A DNA stretch of 64,000 bases from Pseudomonas marginalis (GTDB lineage Bacteria > Pseudomonadota > Gammaproteobacteria > Pseudomonadales > Pseudomonadaceae): positions 243,857-307,856 of the forward strand of contig NZ_LKEG01000034.1 in the NCBI RefSeq assembly GCF_001645105.1. Direction: 5' to 3'. Positions 63,604 through 64,000 of this stretch are shown here, piece by piece. The stretch's first letter is position 1. Every line of letters begins with the position of its first letter. Below the pieces are notes generated by a model. That model made no database searches and was not told where the DNA came from. It was given only the letters and a program-made list of their open reading frames with translations. A program made the position numbers and the translations under genes.

Positions 63604-64000
63604 ATGCGTTGGGCGACTTATTTCGCCGTCCTGGCCTCGGTACTCAGCGTCGGCCTGGCGCTGGGTGTCGGCATGCCGCTGGTGTCCCTGCGCCTTGAAA
63701 GCTGGGGCTACGGCAGCTTTGCCATTGGCGTGATGGCGGCTATGCCCGCGTTTGGTGTGCTGCTGGGCGCCAAGGTCTCCAGTCGCATGGCCTCCTGGCT
63801 CGGCACGGCCAACCTCATGCGTCTGTGCCTGTGGGCGGGCGCGGTGTCCATCGGCTTGTTGGCGATCCTGCCCAGCTATCCGGTCTGGCTGGTGTTGCGG
63901 CTGATGATCGGCGTGATCCTCACCATCGTATTTATCCTCGGCGAAAGCTGGATCAACCAATTGGTAGTGGAGCAGTGGCGCGGCCGGCTGGTGGCCCTGT
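63604..64000 (+). CDS. MFS transporter, N-terminal part (3' end outside the window)
   Basis: The first 132 residues of a major facilitator protein of YcaD-like type. Three to four hydrophobic helices are visible (YFAVLASVLSVGLALGVGMP; FAIGVMAAMPAFGVLLGAKV; LCLWAGAVSIGLLAILPSYP; VLRLMIGVILTIVFILGESW). The ATG follows a CAGGAG ribosome site. The substrate cannot be told from this part. Confidence 0.88.
   Translation, partial: MRWATYFAVLASVLSVGLALGVGMPLVSLRLESWGYGSFAIGVMAAMPAFGVLLGAKVSSRMASWLGTANLMRLCLWAGAVSIGLLAILPSYPVWLVLRLMIGVILTIVFILGESWINQLVVEQWRGRLVAL

Overview
The window is chromosomal DNA from a Pseudomonas of the P. fluorescens complex. The evidence is the high GC content, the Pseudomonas core order (rubredoxin reductase, HU, then recG-oxyR-tonB system, spoT-rpoZ-gmk-yicC-rph, crc-pyrE, argB-algC-dut-coaBC-radC, rpmBG) and several copies of the GTGGGAGGGGGCTTGCCCCC-type REP palindrome of this group.

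Positions 1-1060 hold the end of a rubredoxin reductase gene and an HU gene with its terminator. Positions 1083-36727 hold one complete type VI secretion system of the P. aeruginosa H1 type, set between HU and the recG block. It is built as two divergent operons around a 392-base control region (19318-19709). The minus-strand operon runs tssA-tssB-tssC-hcp-tssE-tssF-tssG-clpV-vgrG, then an Eag chaperone, a PAAR-Rhs effector and an immunity gene. The plus-strand operon runs tagH(fha)-tssJ-tssK-tssL-tssM-tagF-pppA-ppkA-tagT-tagS-tagR-tagQ. Sheath, tail tube, baseplate, membrane complex, recycling ATPase and the whole threonine-phosphorylation switch are present. The tagJ gene of the H1 cluster is absent.

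The most unusual part is the effector end (1083-2900). The Rhs protein ends in a 128-residue toxin domain that I cannot assign firmly; it has a PD...DLTTK motif suggestive of a nuclease. Its start-overlapping neighbour is an AT-rich pentapeptide-repeat protein placed as the immunity protein. Beyond it lie a palindromic repeat and a frameshifted, 5'-truncated SUKH (SMI1/KNR4)-like gene, which looks like the remains of an older immunity gene. The locus therefore appears to be a site of effector-immunity turnover.

Positions 36852-64000 are housekeeping: an SCP2-like protein, a YbaK-HDOD fusion, recG, oxyR, exbB-exbD-tonB, an SDR protein, a lipoprotein, ridA, spoT (TTG start), rpoZ, gmk, yicC, rph, a DUF4870 protein, crc, pyrE, argB, algC, dut, coaBC, radC, a dipeptide-binding protein, rpmB-rpmG, a cupin, an aldehyde dehydrogenase like KauB and the start of an MFS transporter. 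No tRNA, rRNA, CRISPR array, integrase or complete insertion sequence was seen.
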